Assembly (NCBI GenBank): GCA_947396885.1
Contig: OX377205.1
Location: 63,336,969-63,400,968 of the forward strand
DNA length: 64,000 nt
Source of the DNA: Heligmosomoides polygyrus polygyrus
Lineage: Eukaryota; Nematoda; Chromadorea; Rhabditida; Heligmosomidae
Direction: 5' to 3'
Position 1 is the first letter of the stretch. Every line of letters starts with the position of its first letter. The translations under genes and the position numbers were made by a program. Below the pieces are notes generated by a model, which searched no databases, was not told where the DNA came from, and saw only the letters and a program-made list of their open reading frames with translations. Of this stretch, positions 34,847 to 44,042 are shown piece by piece.

Positions 34847-37800
34847 CTTGCTCAGCTGGTCGACGGGCCTCCGATGGTGCCGCAGGTTCTCGAGCTGCAG
34901 GAACTCCTCCAACTGCGGCGGCACGACGTGCACCACGAACGGCATGAACTCGGCGTTGTAGAGGTGGGCGAGCGCCTGCGGAGCACAGTCCAGCACACAC
35001 ATCCTTCCGCTTCGGACCACTGATCGAACCGCGTCGGCGCTTGTGCCTAAACACATTCAGACACTGTGACTTGGCGGCTATGTTGAGGAAAAGCTCAACT
35101 CGACATGGCAAAATGGGCGAATAAGTAGTTTCTGTTCGACCGAAATTCGGGCGTTTATCAAAGTATTTGAGCCCGAAAAAAGTCGAAAATTTATCCTAAC
35201 TGCTAAAAAACAGCATTTTATATCGTATTCGAGGTGCATTTTTCACTTCACTACACCATTCCCTTTTTAGAGCTACGTCGCCTCAAAAATGTTGTGTTTT
35301 GTTGTTCTGGCGTCAACTACCTGTAGTACGAATATTTTCCGAACTACTCGTCGCAAGCGAAATATGCTTTATGGTGCAGTTGCTGATGAAATATAGAACT
35401 ATAAATATCACAAGGGAAGATTTCAGATTTCCAAAAACTTCATGGCATCATTCTGAGGAGCACAATGCAGACTCACAATGTCTCCGCTACCTAGTTCTAA
35501 CTGCACTGCCAGAACTTCGACAACAAGGTGAAATCTTTAAACCGCGTTTGGGCAGATCGCCTCTAGCAAACAACTGTTGCAATTTGTCGCCTGAAATTTC
35601 ATAGAGAAGATGAAAAAGAGTGGAACACTCGTCAGTAACGGTCAGATGTTGACGAGGATCACGGACAAGAGCTATGTAGTGGCAGAAATCCGAAACGGAT
35701 ATCTGGACGGCAAAAAAGACAAAGGAATGGCCTTTTGGAGCAGAGATATGTATCGCCCGTACATGGATCGCCTAGGAACTGTAGAGGTGAAAACCAGCGG
35801 TTCCTCCGCAATTCAGCTGAGCAAAAAAGCAATCCGTAGAATAAGGCGTTTCCACTCACTTAACAGCAGGGAGTCGTACGAAAGCGTCCAGCGGCGTAGT
35901 TGGTTTCAAAAGACTGCCCCCGACCGAAAATAGTTGTGGTCACTTTGACTAGGCCTATCGAATAGGAAGAACCCTCAGGAACACACTGGAGCAATGGAGG
36001 CGGTATAGGACCCCTTCGATCTGCTAAAGAATTTCAAGCGGTAGGTCATTCCAGAGCGTACAAGGAGCTCATTGAAGTCTGTTAGTAGGTAGGCTAGAAA
36101 GGGATTAGTTGTGCGATCACATCGAGTCGTGCACTCATTCAAGAAAAGCTAGATAAAAGTAATTGTAGCCGACTAGACTACTCGAAGGATTCTTCAGCTG
36201 TGTCTATATTCTCGGAAGGAGTCTCAAAAAACTCGTGGCTAAGATGAGCTGAGGTGCGGAGTCAAAAAATAACCCGGAGATCCGTATATCACCTGTGTTC
36301 ATGGAATGACTTGCCAATCACGCTGTCGATAGAGGTGAGTGGATTTTAATTAAACGTTCTGAGCCGTATTAGTAATGTGGTCTTTCAATTGAGACATTTC
36401 AGCACGTATTCTTCTGTGGATAAAACCGTTAGGGCGCGTGTAGCGCAGTCGGAGGAGGCGCGACTGTCGCGTGCACCCGATACCAGGATCCTGGTTCGGA
36501 TTTCCCGCCCATGCCAACCAAGCCTTCCATCCCTCCGGGGTCGGTGAATTGGTACCAGACTTGTCTGGGAAGGACAGAGCGCTGACTTGTTCATCGGCTG
36601 GCCACCGCGAGTCATTGTATGGCCAAATACGCATTCATGTCGCCTCCACGACATCCCGTAGAAGTAGAATGCGCTGGCGCATCCCAGAAGGGATTGACTA
36701 GCGCCGTCCTTTATCCTTTATCCTTTTATCCATTCTATTGCCTCACTGTATGTCTATGATAAAAGTCAATAACAAGTGAAAAAACGCTGGCAGATGGAGC
36801 AATTAAAAGATGCGAAGTTGGAACACGAAGTGGCTGCTAGTTATCAGCAAACCGTCAGATGTTGCTCGACACTTATAGCGGAGCTTCCCGTAGTGCCATC
36901 GTACCGTATAGTTGGCCATCCAGCTCTCCCCACTCGACCATTCCACCGTCGCGTATTTTCTCCAACATCTCCTCCTTTGTGACGAAGTGGTACTCGCGGC
37001 CTTCTTGTTCGCCCGGTCGAGCTTGTCTGGAGGTCTCTGAAAGAGAAATGTCTTCATCGGGAAACTGAAGCATTTAAAGCCATCCTCTCTCCCTATTCTA
37101 AAGGACGCAAAGGCCGAGGATCGATAAGAAAATTTGACAATGTAGACATGACGAAACAGCCTGAACGTTCCAGTGTAAATCAGAATAGATGCGGTCTGCA
37201 GCAGATCCTTGTCTGCCGAAGCAGGGATTAATGATTAACGATTTAACGAATTGATCGAATTAGCTGCGTTTTCGTTAAAATTTGGCTTAACGACTTAACG
37301 GACCTTTTTTCTGGATAGCATTATCACATTCCCTCTTAGTCTTCACTAATAGTGCGGGCTTTATCCTCCCGGTTACGACTGTTCCTGAGAAAATTATTCA
37401 AATCATCAAAAATATTTTAATGTTTTCATGCTATTTTTCATATATTTTATGGCACATTTAAATTTTTGGAAATTAGGAGCTAGAGAAGTTCTTTGCCTAG
37501 CCGCCAACCACGTCAACAAATCCACTAGGATACTGGTGTACCCACTCGTAGGGTATACCTCGTAGGGTATACCACTTGACGCTGCTTATCCCAAAAAACT
37601 TTTGCTCGCCACCTGGAACAGTCGAGACGGAGGGAATGTTTTCAGCTAATTGACGTATTTTAAACGATTGAAGTCACTTTCTTTGAGACTCGAGTGGCTG
37701 GTACTGAAGCTGTAAGCTGTTATAACGTTGCCTTGTTGCGATCAAACTCCAGCGCCAGCACCATGCGGGACTCGAACTCTCACCTCATGCTGACCTGGCG

Positions 37801-40800
37801 GGAATGCTCTACGCCATTACACCACCGGTGCCGCTGTGATCGAACGCAACACCCACAACTCCTGGGACCGAGTAACACTCACCCATACATCGCTCGATCA
37901 AACAGCCCCGGTGGTGTAATGACGTAGAACATTCCCGCCCGGTGGGCAGGAGGTGTGGGTTCGAAAGCCGTCTGGTGCTAGAGTTCTGGTAGCAATAAAA
38001 CATCGTATTTTAAACGATTTTAGATAAACACTAATAACAGGAAATTTTGGAAAGCTACCTTTCCTGAACGTTAATACGCTGACGACCGTGTCACACCCTT
38101 TCGGCTATGTGGGACCGTGTGACACGATATTGTGTCACACTCTCGATGTTGCAAAAAAAAAAACAATTGGTCCTACGTGCCAGGCACGCGAAAATCGTGC
38201 GGTCGTTCACATTCCACTGATAGGCTGTTAATTGTATTTTTATGAATTCCTTCTGTACTCAGCGGGCTGTTGCTCGGAATTGTACATGCCCGAAGAACGG
38301 TCACACAAAACAGTGCAAGTAGGGGAGAACGGGAATCCCGGGATCTGGCTGGTCTAGCTTACATGTTAAGATGCCTTGCATGTGCTATGCGTGCACCATC
38401 CAGCGAACTACCGTCCCCCTGAATGATAATTCCGTACCTGTTCTTCTTCCAACCTCTGAAGATAATTTCTTGCTGAAAAGTGGTCAACTTTGCTGTCTAC
38501 ACTTTGTTGATAGTGAATTATTCATGTTACATTGTACTGTTACACTCCATTCGTTGAACCTTAGTTGTTGACCGGTCGAAGTTAGAACATAAAACGTTTT
38601 CCTTAATTTTTTTTCATTCAAATATTTTGCAGCTAATCGTATTTTTCTAAGAAATTTAATGATTCACCGGAATTAAACGAAACGTTCCGTTAAAAATAAA
38701 AAGTATAAAAAATAGAATCAAAAAGAATAGAATAAAATAATAAATTTAGAAAAGAATAGAAAAAAGAATATAATAAAAACAATAAATAAATAAATAAATC
38801 TTCTTCTTCTTCTTCTTCTTCTTCAGCGTTTGTCCCGCTTAGTTGCGGGGTCCGCTTTTCTGGAATGTTGGCGCCATTTCTCCCGATCAAATGCCTGATC
38901 AGGGTGCAACCCAGCCATCTTCAAGTCCTGATGCAGCGTATCAAGCCACCGCTGTTTTGGTCGCCCTCGTGGCCGCCTACCGGGCACATCAAGGTTAAGA
39001 CCAGTCTTTCGGACAGTGTCACCTTTTGCGCGAAGGACGTGGCCGTACCATCGCAGACGAGCTTCGCGCATCTTCTCAAATATCGGGGTGACACCGAACC
39101 TCTGCCGTATGGAGTCGTTGCGTACTCGATCCAAACGCGTAACTCCGGCCGTCCACCGCAGCATCTTCGTTTCCATTACGCTGAGGCGCCTTTCAATTTC
39201 TTTGGTAACGGGCCAGCACTCAGCTCCGTAAATAGCTACAGGCCGGATGACTGCTCTGTAGATCTTCGACTTGAGGCGCTCTGGTATCTTCTTGTCGCAG
39301 AGCACTCCCGTCAGAGAGCGCCATTTGGACCACGCTGCACTCACGCGTGAGTTGGCTTCAACGAGTAAACCGCCATCGGACGCGATTGCTGATCCCAAGT
39401 ACTTGAATACCGAAGTACGTGGCAGCTCAATGCCATTTACCTTAATGGAGCTGGACTCGTCTTCATCAGTCGTCATATACTCGGTCTTCTTGACATTCAG
39501 TTTGAGTCCAAATCTCTCCAAGCGATCGCACCAAGCTTGTACCCGCCGCTGGAGTTCAATCTTGTCTTCGCTAGCAAGCATTACATCATCAGCATAAAGC
39601 AACGTCCAAGGGACTGGCTGCTGAAGATTACGCGATATGGCACCCATAACGACGACGAAGAGTAGTGGGGAGAGCGCAGACCCTTGATGTACTCCGATAG
39701 AGATGGGAAACTCCATCGACGTGCCTGCTACAGCTTGCACTCGACTCTTTGGACAAGAGTACAGTATTCGTACCCACTCTATGAGCTCTTCGGGGACTCC
39801 ATGTTTTCGTAAGGCATACCATATCACTTCACGCGGAACGCGATCAAAGGCCTTCTCCAAATCCAGGAAGGCAAGATGCACCGGCTTCTGTTTCTCGCGG
39901 TGTTTTTCTATCAGAAGACGAACGGCGTGTATGGCATCGACTGTGCCACAACCAGCTACGAAGCCGCACTGGTTGGTAGAGAGCTGGACGGTATCACGAA
40001 TGCGCCCGTCGACAATCCGCTCGAAGATCTTCATGCTATGCGAAAGCAATCGGATTGGACGGTAGTTTGTGCAGTCTGCTGGACTGCCCTTCTTTTTCCA
40101 AATCGGAATCGTCGTGCTTCTCTGCCAGATATCGGGCACTTTCTTCTCCGCAATAACCTGGTTGAAGAACGTCGCCAGCCACTTCGTTGGGTACCAGGAT
40201 TTCGACTTCCATAAGTCGGCCGCCAAATCATCGGGGCCCGTTGCCTTGCCCGGCTTCATCTTCTTCAAAGCCGCTTCTACCTCCTCTACGGTGATTTTCT
40301 GAACGGGACCGTATACAGGAGGAGAAGATGGAATGCTTGGATGAGCAAACTCTACTGTCGAGACTTCCTCGAAGTAGGTGCGCCATCGGTTCAAAACCAT
40401 CTTGCGGTCCATGAGTAGATGACCGTTCTCATCGTTGATGCCAAAGAACTTCTCAACATCCTCAGTCTGGCGATGGCGGACCTTCGCGAGTCGATAAAGA
40501 AATCGCTCGCCATCGCGCGACTCAAGCTTCCCGTTGACATCATCGTAATGAGTGGCTCTTGCAACGGCTACCGCCTTCTTAGCGGCTTTCTTGGCTTCCT
40601 GATACAGACGCCATTTATCGGCTGTCTTATCGCCGAGGAATGCGTGGTACAATCTCTTCTTCTCTCGGACTTTTTCCTTAACTTCGTTAGTCCACAGCCA
40701 TGTCTGCTTATCGACCTTACGCCGTCCCGGTTTCGTAGTGCCGAGTTCGGAACGCGCAGCATTGAGAATCGCGTCGGTTGCTATTCGCCATGTCTCGTCG

Positions 40801-43205
40801 ACGGTCGTGACCGTCGGCAACCGAATGCGCGAAGTAACAGCTGCTTCATTCTCTTTCAGTCGCCACCACTTAATTCTTGACGGACCGCTCCGTTCGACCT
40901 GCTTAAACATCGGTGGTGTGATCCTCATAGTGCAGATCAGTGGGCGGTGTTGTGTGGCGACCGTTTCATACGGCACGACCTTCGCGTCCGTGACAAGCCC
41001 TTGGTCACGATTTCGCACAAGGACAAAGTCGATCTGCGTTTTAGAATTCCCGCTGTAGAATGAGATAAGGTGGGATTCATGTTTTCGGAATCTGGTGTTC
41101 ACGATGGTGAGGTCGTGCGACTCCGCGTACTCGAGGATACGCTCACCATCGGCGTTACGTGAACCAAAACCGAAACCACCATGACAGCTGTACCCGTCTT
41201 TCGCAGCGCCAACGTGCCCGTTAAGGTCACCTGCGACAATGATTACGTCTTGTGACGGCACTTCTGCTGTCTTCTCATCCAGCAGGCTCCAAAATTCATC
41301 CTTGGCTCGCTCAGAGCATCCAGTCTGTGGAGCATATGCAGAGAAAAGATGATACCGCCGCCGTTCTGCAGCGATTACGACCTTCATCAAGCGGTCATTG
41401 AAACGTTCCACGCTTGCAATCGCGTCTCGGAACCGTTCTGAGACGATTATGCCAACACCGCTGGTGGTCCTGGGACTGCCACACAGAACGGCTTTGTAGC
41501 CTCGGCCTATGTCCCTTGACTTGCTACAGGACCACCTCGTCTCCTGCACCGCACACAAGTCAATCTTCCTTCGCTCCAGTGCCTCTGCCAACTCAAAGGA
41601 GCGGCCCGACAACGTACCCACATTCAGCGTTGCCACGCGGGTCTTGCTTACGTTGCGGGACTTTTGGACTAGCTCAGTTTCCCCCCGATGCCGTCCTCGC
41701 ATCAGGGACCCTCGCATACTTTTCACACTCGCCGGGCTTTGCGAGTGCGCGTCGGCTCCCGCGGACGCCGTAGCATTATCTCGTGAAACATTCAGCACCA
41801 TCAACCATATGATGTGACATGGGCTGTTCGTAGGCCGGCCTGTCACTAGGGCCTGTCGCCTGCATTCGAGTGTCCGTGTTCAGCTCGGCTCGCAAAAGCG
41901 AACAGTTTCCAGTGGCACCACGTGGAGGAACGGACATCGCCACCAATAAATAAATAAATAAATAACAGCAAAAAATAAAAAAAATAACGCAAAGAACTTT
42001 GTCTGCACCTCTGTGCCGAGGCTTGTTTCTCAGAAGCTGTTGCAGTTATTGTTTACCCTTCTTTGAGTCTTTTTTGTTGTTGACCAGAATTTTATGTACG
42101 AAGTATGATTGGAAAGCAGATGAAACGAGAAAATTGATAAATAGTTTAAGATGGAGCTCACGTGGAACCACTGTCGCGAAATATTGTGGAGCTGCTCGTA
42201 GAAGCATGGACTTCAGCGTTCTCCTTCCAACACCCACGGCGCCAAGCAGTACGAGAACTCTTCTTCCGAATGGACACAGCATTGCCACCTAGACAGGTCG
42301 TTTTCGGGTCAAATGGTGCTAAACGTAGCAGCACACAGCAGCGACTTCTCGTACCTTCTCCTTGGATAGTGACGCAGGAATATAACCCACGCGAGACAAG
42401 TCGTTCACTTTTCGAGCCTGAAAGGAGCGTGTATAGTGGGCTGCACTAGTCACCGCTGTTTCTTTGTGTCCCATTTCTTGGACGCTGGCAATACATTTTT
42501 CCACTTGAAAGTCAAAAATAGAAAGAAGGTTGAGGATGGGGAGCGGCTTGGATTCCTAGTGGCGTTTAGATCCTGCCCTTCCTTCCTCTGTTATTCCCTC
42601 TTTTGCCTTTGCCCACTTCCCCTCCACTTATGCACTATGGTCGAGATGTTGATGACAGTGGAATAGCAGAGCTGCACCCTTATACTACTCCCTAAAATGC
42701 GAGTGCAAATATCCTGAGAGTTACGCTCATTCGCTGAGCCATTTCCAACCGGCCAAAGAAAAGACGATCCGGGCGCTTCAGCACGAGCTCACCTGGATCC
42801 AGTTGTCGTCCTCACTCATGATCTGCACCACATCTCCTTTCTTCACATCGATCGACAGCCACCTGCATATCCGAGAGTCATCGTGGTCCGACGAGTAGTC
42901 AGCGTTCACTCGGTAGAAGATCTAAATGGAAAAGTTCCTTTAGCCTAGCCCGGGGCACGGTGGAGGGAGACGAGCTCACCGAAGGCGCACCGTGGATCGC
43001 CGCCGGCACCAGCGTGAGGGTGATGCGTCCATTCAGGCCGGAAACAGCGCTCTGGTCTACGGCAGGCCTGCCGTTCACGTGCGTTATGGTGTCGCCGGGA
43101 TGGATGTCGTGGTTCGCCGAGGCGTTCACTCGCGTAACCACCAGCTGGCCGGATATCGTCTCCACCTCGATCTGGAATCGGGCGATGGCACACGCGACTT
43201 GTCGA
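34847..43205 (-). CDS. MAGUK scaffold protein, PDZ-SH3-guanylate kinase part (MPP/Varicose-like)
   Basis: MAGUKs are non-enzymatic membrane scaffolds at junctions and synapses. Six exons chain with consistent phases: 43205-42980 PDZ (QLVVTRVNASANHDIHPGDT, GDTITHVNG); 42921-42793 first SH3 part (FYRVNADYSS, KKGDVVQIMSEDDNWIQ); 42417-42355 second SH3 part (ARKVNDLSRVGYIPA); 42288-42162 kinase-like P-loop (LVLLGAVGVGRRTLKS); 37036-36905 (RPGEQEGREYHFVTKEEM, GELDGQLYG); 35046-34847 (TSADAVRSVVRSGRMCVLD, FMPFVVHVVPP). The P-loop has Arg where active kinases have Lys, as in the MPP2/MPP6 group, so no GMP kinase activity is expected. The SH3-kinase linker is very short, with almost no HOOK insert. 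The 5.1-kb intron 42161-37037 holds an RTE element in sense. The upstream part (L27 domains, PDZ start) and the final kinase exon were not found. Assignment to the p55/MPP branch is likely, the exact orthologue uncertain. Confidence 0.88.
36431..36732 (+). repeat. Full-length tRNA-derived SINE (TTATCCTTT-tailed family)
   Basis: This is the best copy. It has the head GGGCGCGTGTAGCGCAGTCGG (box A-like) and GGTTCGGATTTCCCGCCC (box B-like), a body of about 200 bases, and a tail CCTTTATCCTTTATCCTTTT. It is closely similar along its whole length to the minus copy at 17796-18088. It lies in the MAGUK intron between exons 36905 and 35046, opposite to the gene. Confidence 0.85.
37744..37862 (-). repeat. 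tRNA-like SINE of the CCGGTGGTGTAA family
   Basis: The minus strand has GCACCGGTGGTGTAATGGCG then GTAGAGCATTCCCGCCAGG, then a box B-like GAGTTCGAGTCCCGC. The parts resemble a tRNA, but the stems are imperfect. It faces a similar copy at 37895-37990. Confidence 0.6.
37895..37990 (+). repeat. tRNA-like SINE of the CCGGTGGTGTAA family (second, inverted copy)
   Basis: The plus strand has GCCCCGGTGGTGTAATGACG, then CATTCCCGCCCGGTGGGCAG, then GGGTTCGAAAGCC. With 37744-37862 it makes a head-to-head inverted pair about 35 bases apart, inside the large MAGUK intron. Confidence 0.6.
38781..38824. repeat. AATA and CTT microsatellites at the 3' end of the RTE element
   Basis: An (AATA)n tract at 38781-38799 is followed by (CTT)n at 38800-38824. 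On the minus strand the (GAA)n starts within the stop codon of the RTE frame, as usual for the short-repeat tails of RTE elements. A similar (AATA)n tract lies at the other end, 41945-41963. Confidence 0.8.
38800..41944 (-). mobile_element. RTE retrotransposon, apparently full length
   Basis: The element runs from a short 5' leader (41847-41944, unlike the (AATA)n beyond it) through the 1007-codon frame to the (GAA)n tail. Direct AATAAATAAATAAATAAAT stretches on both sides may be a target-site duplication, or pre-existing microsatellite in which it landed. Confidence 0.85.
38823..41846 (-). CDS. RTE-type endonuclease-reverse transcriptase, intact 1007 residues
   Basis: This is the single polyprotein of an RTE-clade non-LTR retrotransposon. 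The N-terminal apurinic-like endonuclease spans about residues 65-310 (TRVATLNVGTLSG, AVQETRW, VAGDLNGHVG, TQIDFVLVRNRD, HRPLICTM). A linker follows, then reverse transcriptase at about residues 510-800 (KPGKATGPDD, NYRPIRLLS, AFLDLEKAFDRVP, GVHQGSALSPLLF, catalytic YADD). The C-terminal region has RWYGHVLR and GRPKQRW. No stop or frameshift interrupts it, and the length matches family proteins. The start is the first in-frame ATG. Translation ends at TGA merging into the (GAA)n tail. The element lies in sense in the MAGUK intron between exons 42162 and 37036. An intact frame suggests recent insertion and possible activity. Confidence 0.95.
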   Translation of the reverse strand: MTGRPTNSPCHIIWLMVLNVSRDNATASAGADAHSQSPASVKSMRGSLMRGRHRGETELVQKSRNVSKTRVATLNVGTLSGRSFELAEALERRKIDLCAVQETRWSCSKSRDIGRGYKAVLCGSPRTTSGVGIIVSERFRDAIASVERFNDRLMKVVIAAERRRYHLFSAYAPQTGCSERAKDEFWSLLDEKTAEVPSQDVIIVAGDLNGHVGAAKDGYSCHGGFGFGSRNADGERILEYAESHDLTIVNTRFRKHESHLISFYSGNSKTQIDFVLVRNRDQGLVTDAKVVPYETVATQHRPLICTMRITPPMFKQVERSGPSRIKWWRLKENEAAVTSRIRLPTVTTVDETWRIATDAILNAARSELGTTKPGRRKVDKQTWLWTNEVKEKVREKKRLYHAFLGDKTADKWRLYQEAKKAAKKAVAVARATHYDDVNGKLESRDGERFLYRLAKVRHRQTEDVEKFFGINDENGHLLMDRKMVLNRWRTYFEEVSTVEFAHPSIPSSPPVYGPVQKITVEEVEAALKKMKPGKATGPDDLAADLWKSKSWYPTKWLATFFNQVIAEKKVPDIWQRSTTIPIWKKKGSPADCTNYRPIRLLSHSMKIFERIVDGRIRDTVQLSTNQCGFVAGCGTVDAIHAVRLLIEKHREKQKPVHLAFLDLEKAFDRVPREVIWYALRKHGVPEELIEWVRILYSCPKSRVQAVAGTSMEFPISIGVHQGSALSPLLFVVVMGAISRNLQQPVPWTLLYADDVMLASEDKIELQRRVQAWCDRLERFGLKLNVKKTEYMTTDEDESSSIKVNGIELPRTSVFKYLGSAIASDGGLLVEANSRVSAAWSKWRSLTGVLCDKKIPERLKSKIYRAVIRPVAIYGAECWPVTKEIERRLSVMETKMLRWTAGVTRLDRVRNDSIRQRFGVTPIFEKMREARLRWYGHVLRAKGDTVRKTGLNLDVPGRRPRGRPKQRWLDTLHQDLKMAGLHPDQAFDREKWRQHSRKADPATKRDKR

Positions 43206-43577
43206 CTGAGATTAGCGCGAGAATGTCCTACAAACGGCGCTGAACGTCAACCGTCGTCGGACGTGACGCTGCGCTGCGCGGTGCCGTGTTTAGTCAATAC
43301 TAAATTAGTTTCCAGGTGTTCCAGAAATCCGCTTCCGCTATTCTAAATTTGTCCGACTATGAGAGCATTTGAGGGAAGGGACGGGGCATTTGCATGGATT
43401 GGGAATCGATGTTAAATTCCGCACTAAACTACCACCACCCTCATCCCTCTCATGCCAGTGAATTTTTGAATGTCTAGGGCGAAAACAACACTGATCTGAC
43501 ACTCTTGTCATCCGCTAGTCAGACTTGCGTCAATTATGCATTAAAGCTTATTGTGCGATGTCGAATGAGTGTAGAAA

Positions 43578-44042
43578 ATGAACATGAACACGACTGTCAA
43601 CAAATCTTGGAGTGGTTCCTATCAAGCTCAAGGGGAGGTGATCGAGAAGGTGGAAGAATTCCGCTACCTCGGAGTTGACCTACCCCAAGCAGGAAGTGTG
43701 GTCCAGGCGGTCAGACAAGTGATACATGCAGCCTGGCTGAAGTGGAGGCTGCCCAGAGAAATCTTCTTCTACTGGAGATACTCTAAGACACTTAAAGGCA
43801 AGCTCTATAGAACGCTAGTGAGGCTTGTCTACGGCAGTGAGTGCTGGGTTCTGAGTAAGGCGAATGAGCGGCAACCCCACAGTGCGGAAATGAGGATGGC
43901 CAGGAGGGCATGTGGATGGATCCATCGGGACAGGGTGGGAAACGAGTACGGTAGGTCAGCTGAAGATGAGGGAACAGTGCTGAGGTCGTCCGAGGAGCCC
44001 AAGGAAAGGGTGGAAGGGCGTCATCAAGGGACATCTCGCTGA
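43578..44042 (+). pseudogene. Fragment of a non-LTR reverse transcriptase C-terminal region
   Basis: An open frame of 154 codons on the plus strand resembles the segment after the reverse transcriptase core in RTE-like proteins: EKVEEFRYLGVDLPQAGSVV, then LYRTLVRLVYGSECWVLSKA, then EMRMARRACGWIHRDRVGN. The catalytic core is absent and the end is garbled. It is antisense to the MAGUK gene and more diverged than the other RTE copies, so probably a different subfamily. Confidence 0.75.

Noticed and set aside
36431..36510. A tRNA gene at the SINE head
   Set aside because: The same head recurs attached to an identical body and tail elsewhere, so it is a SINE; the anticodon arm is not a convincing tRNA.
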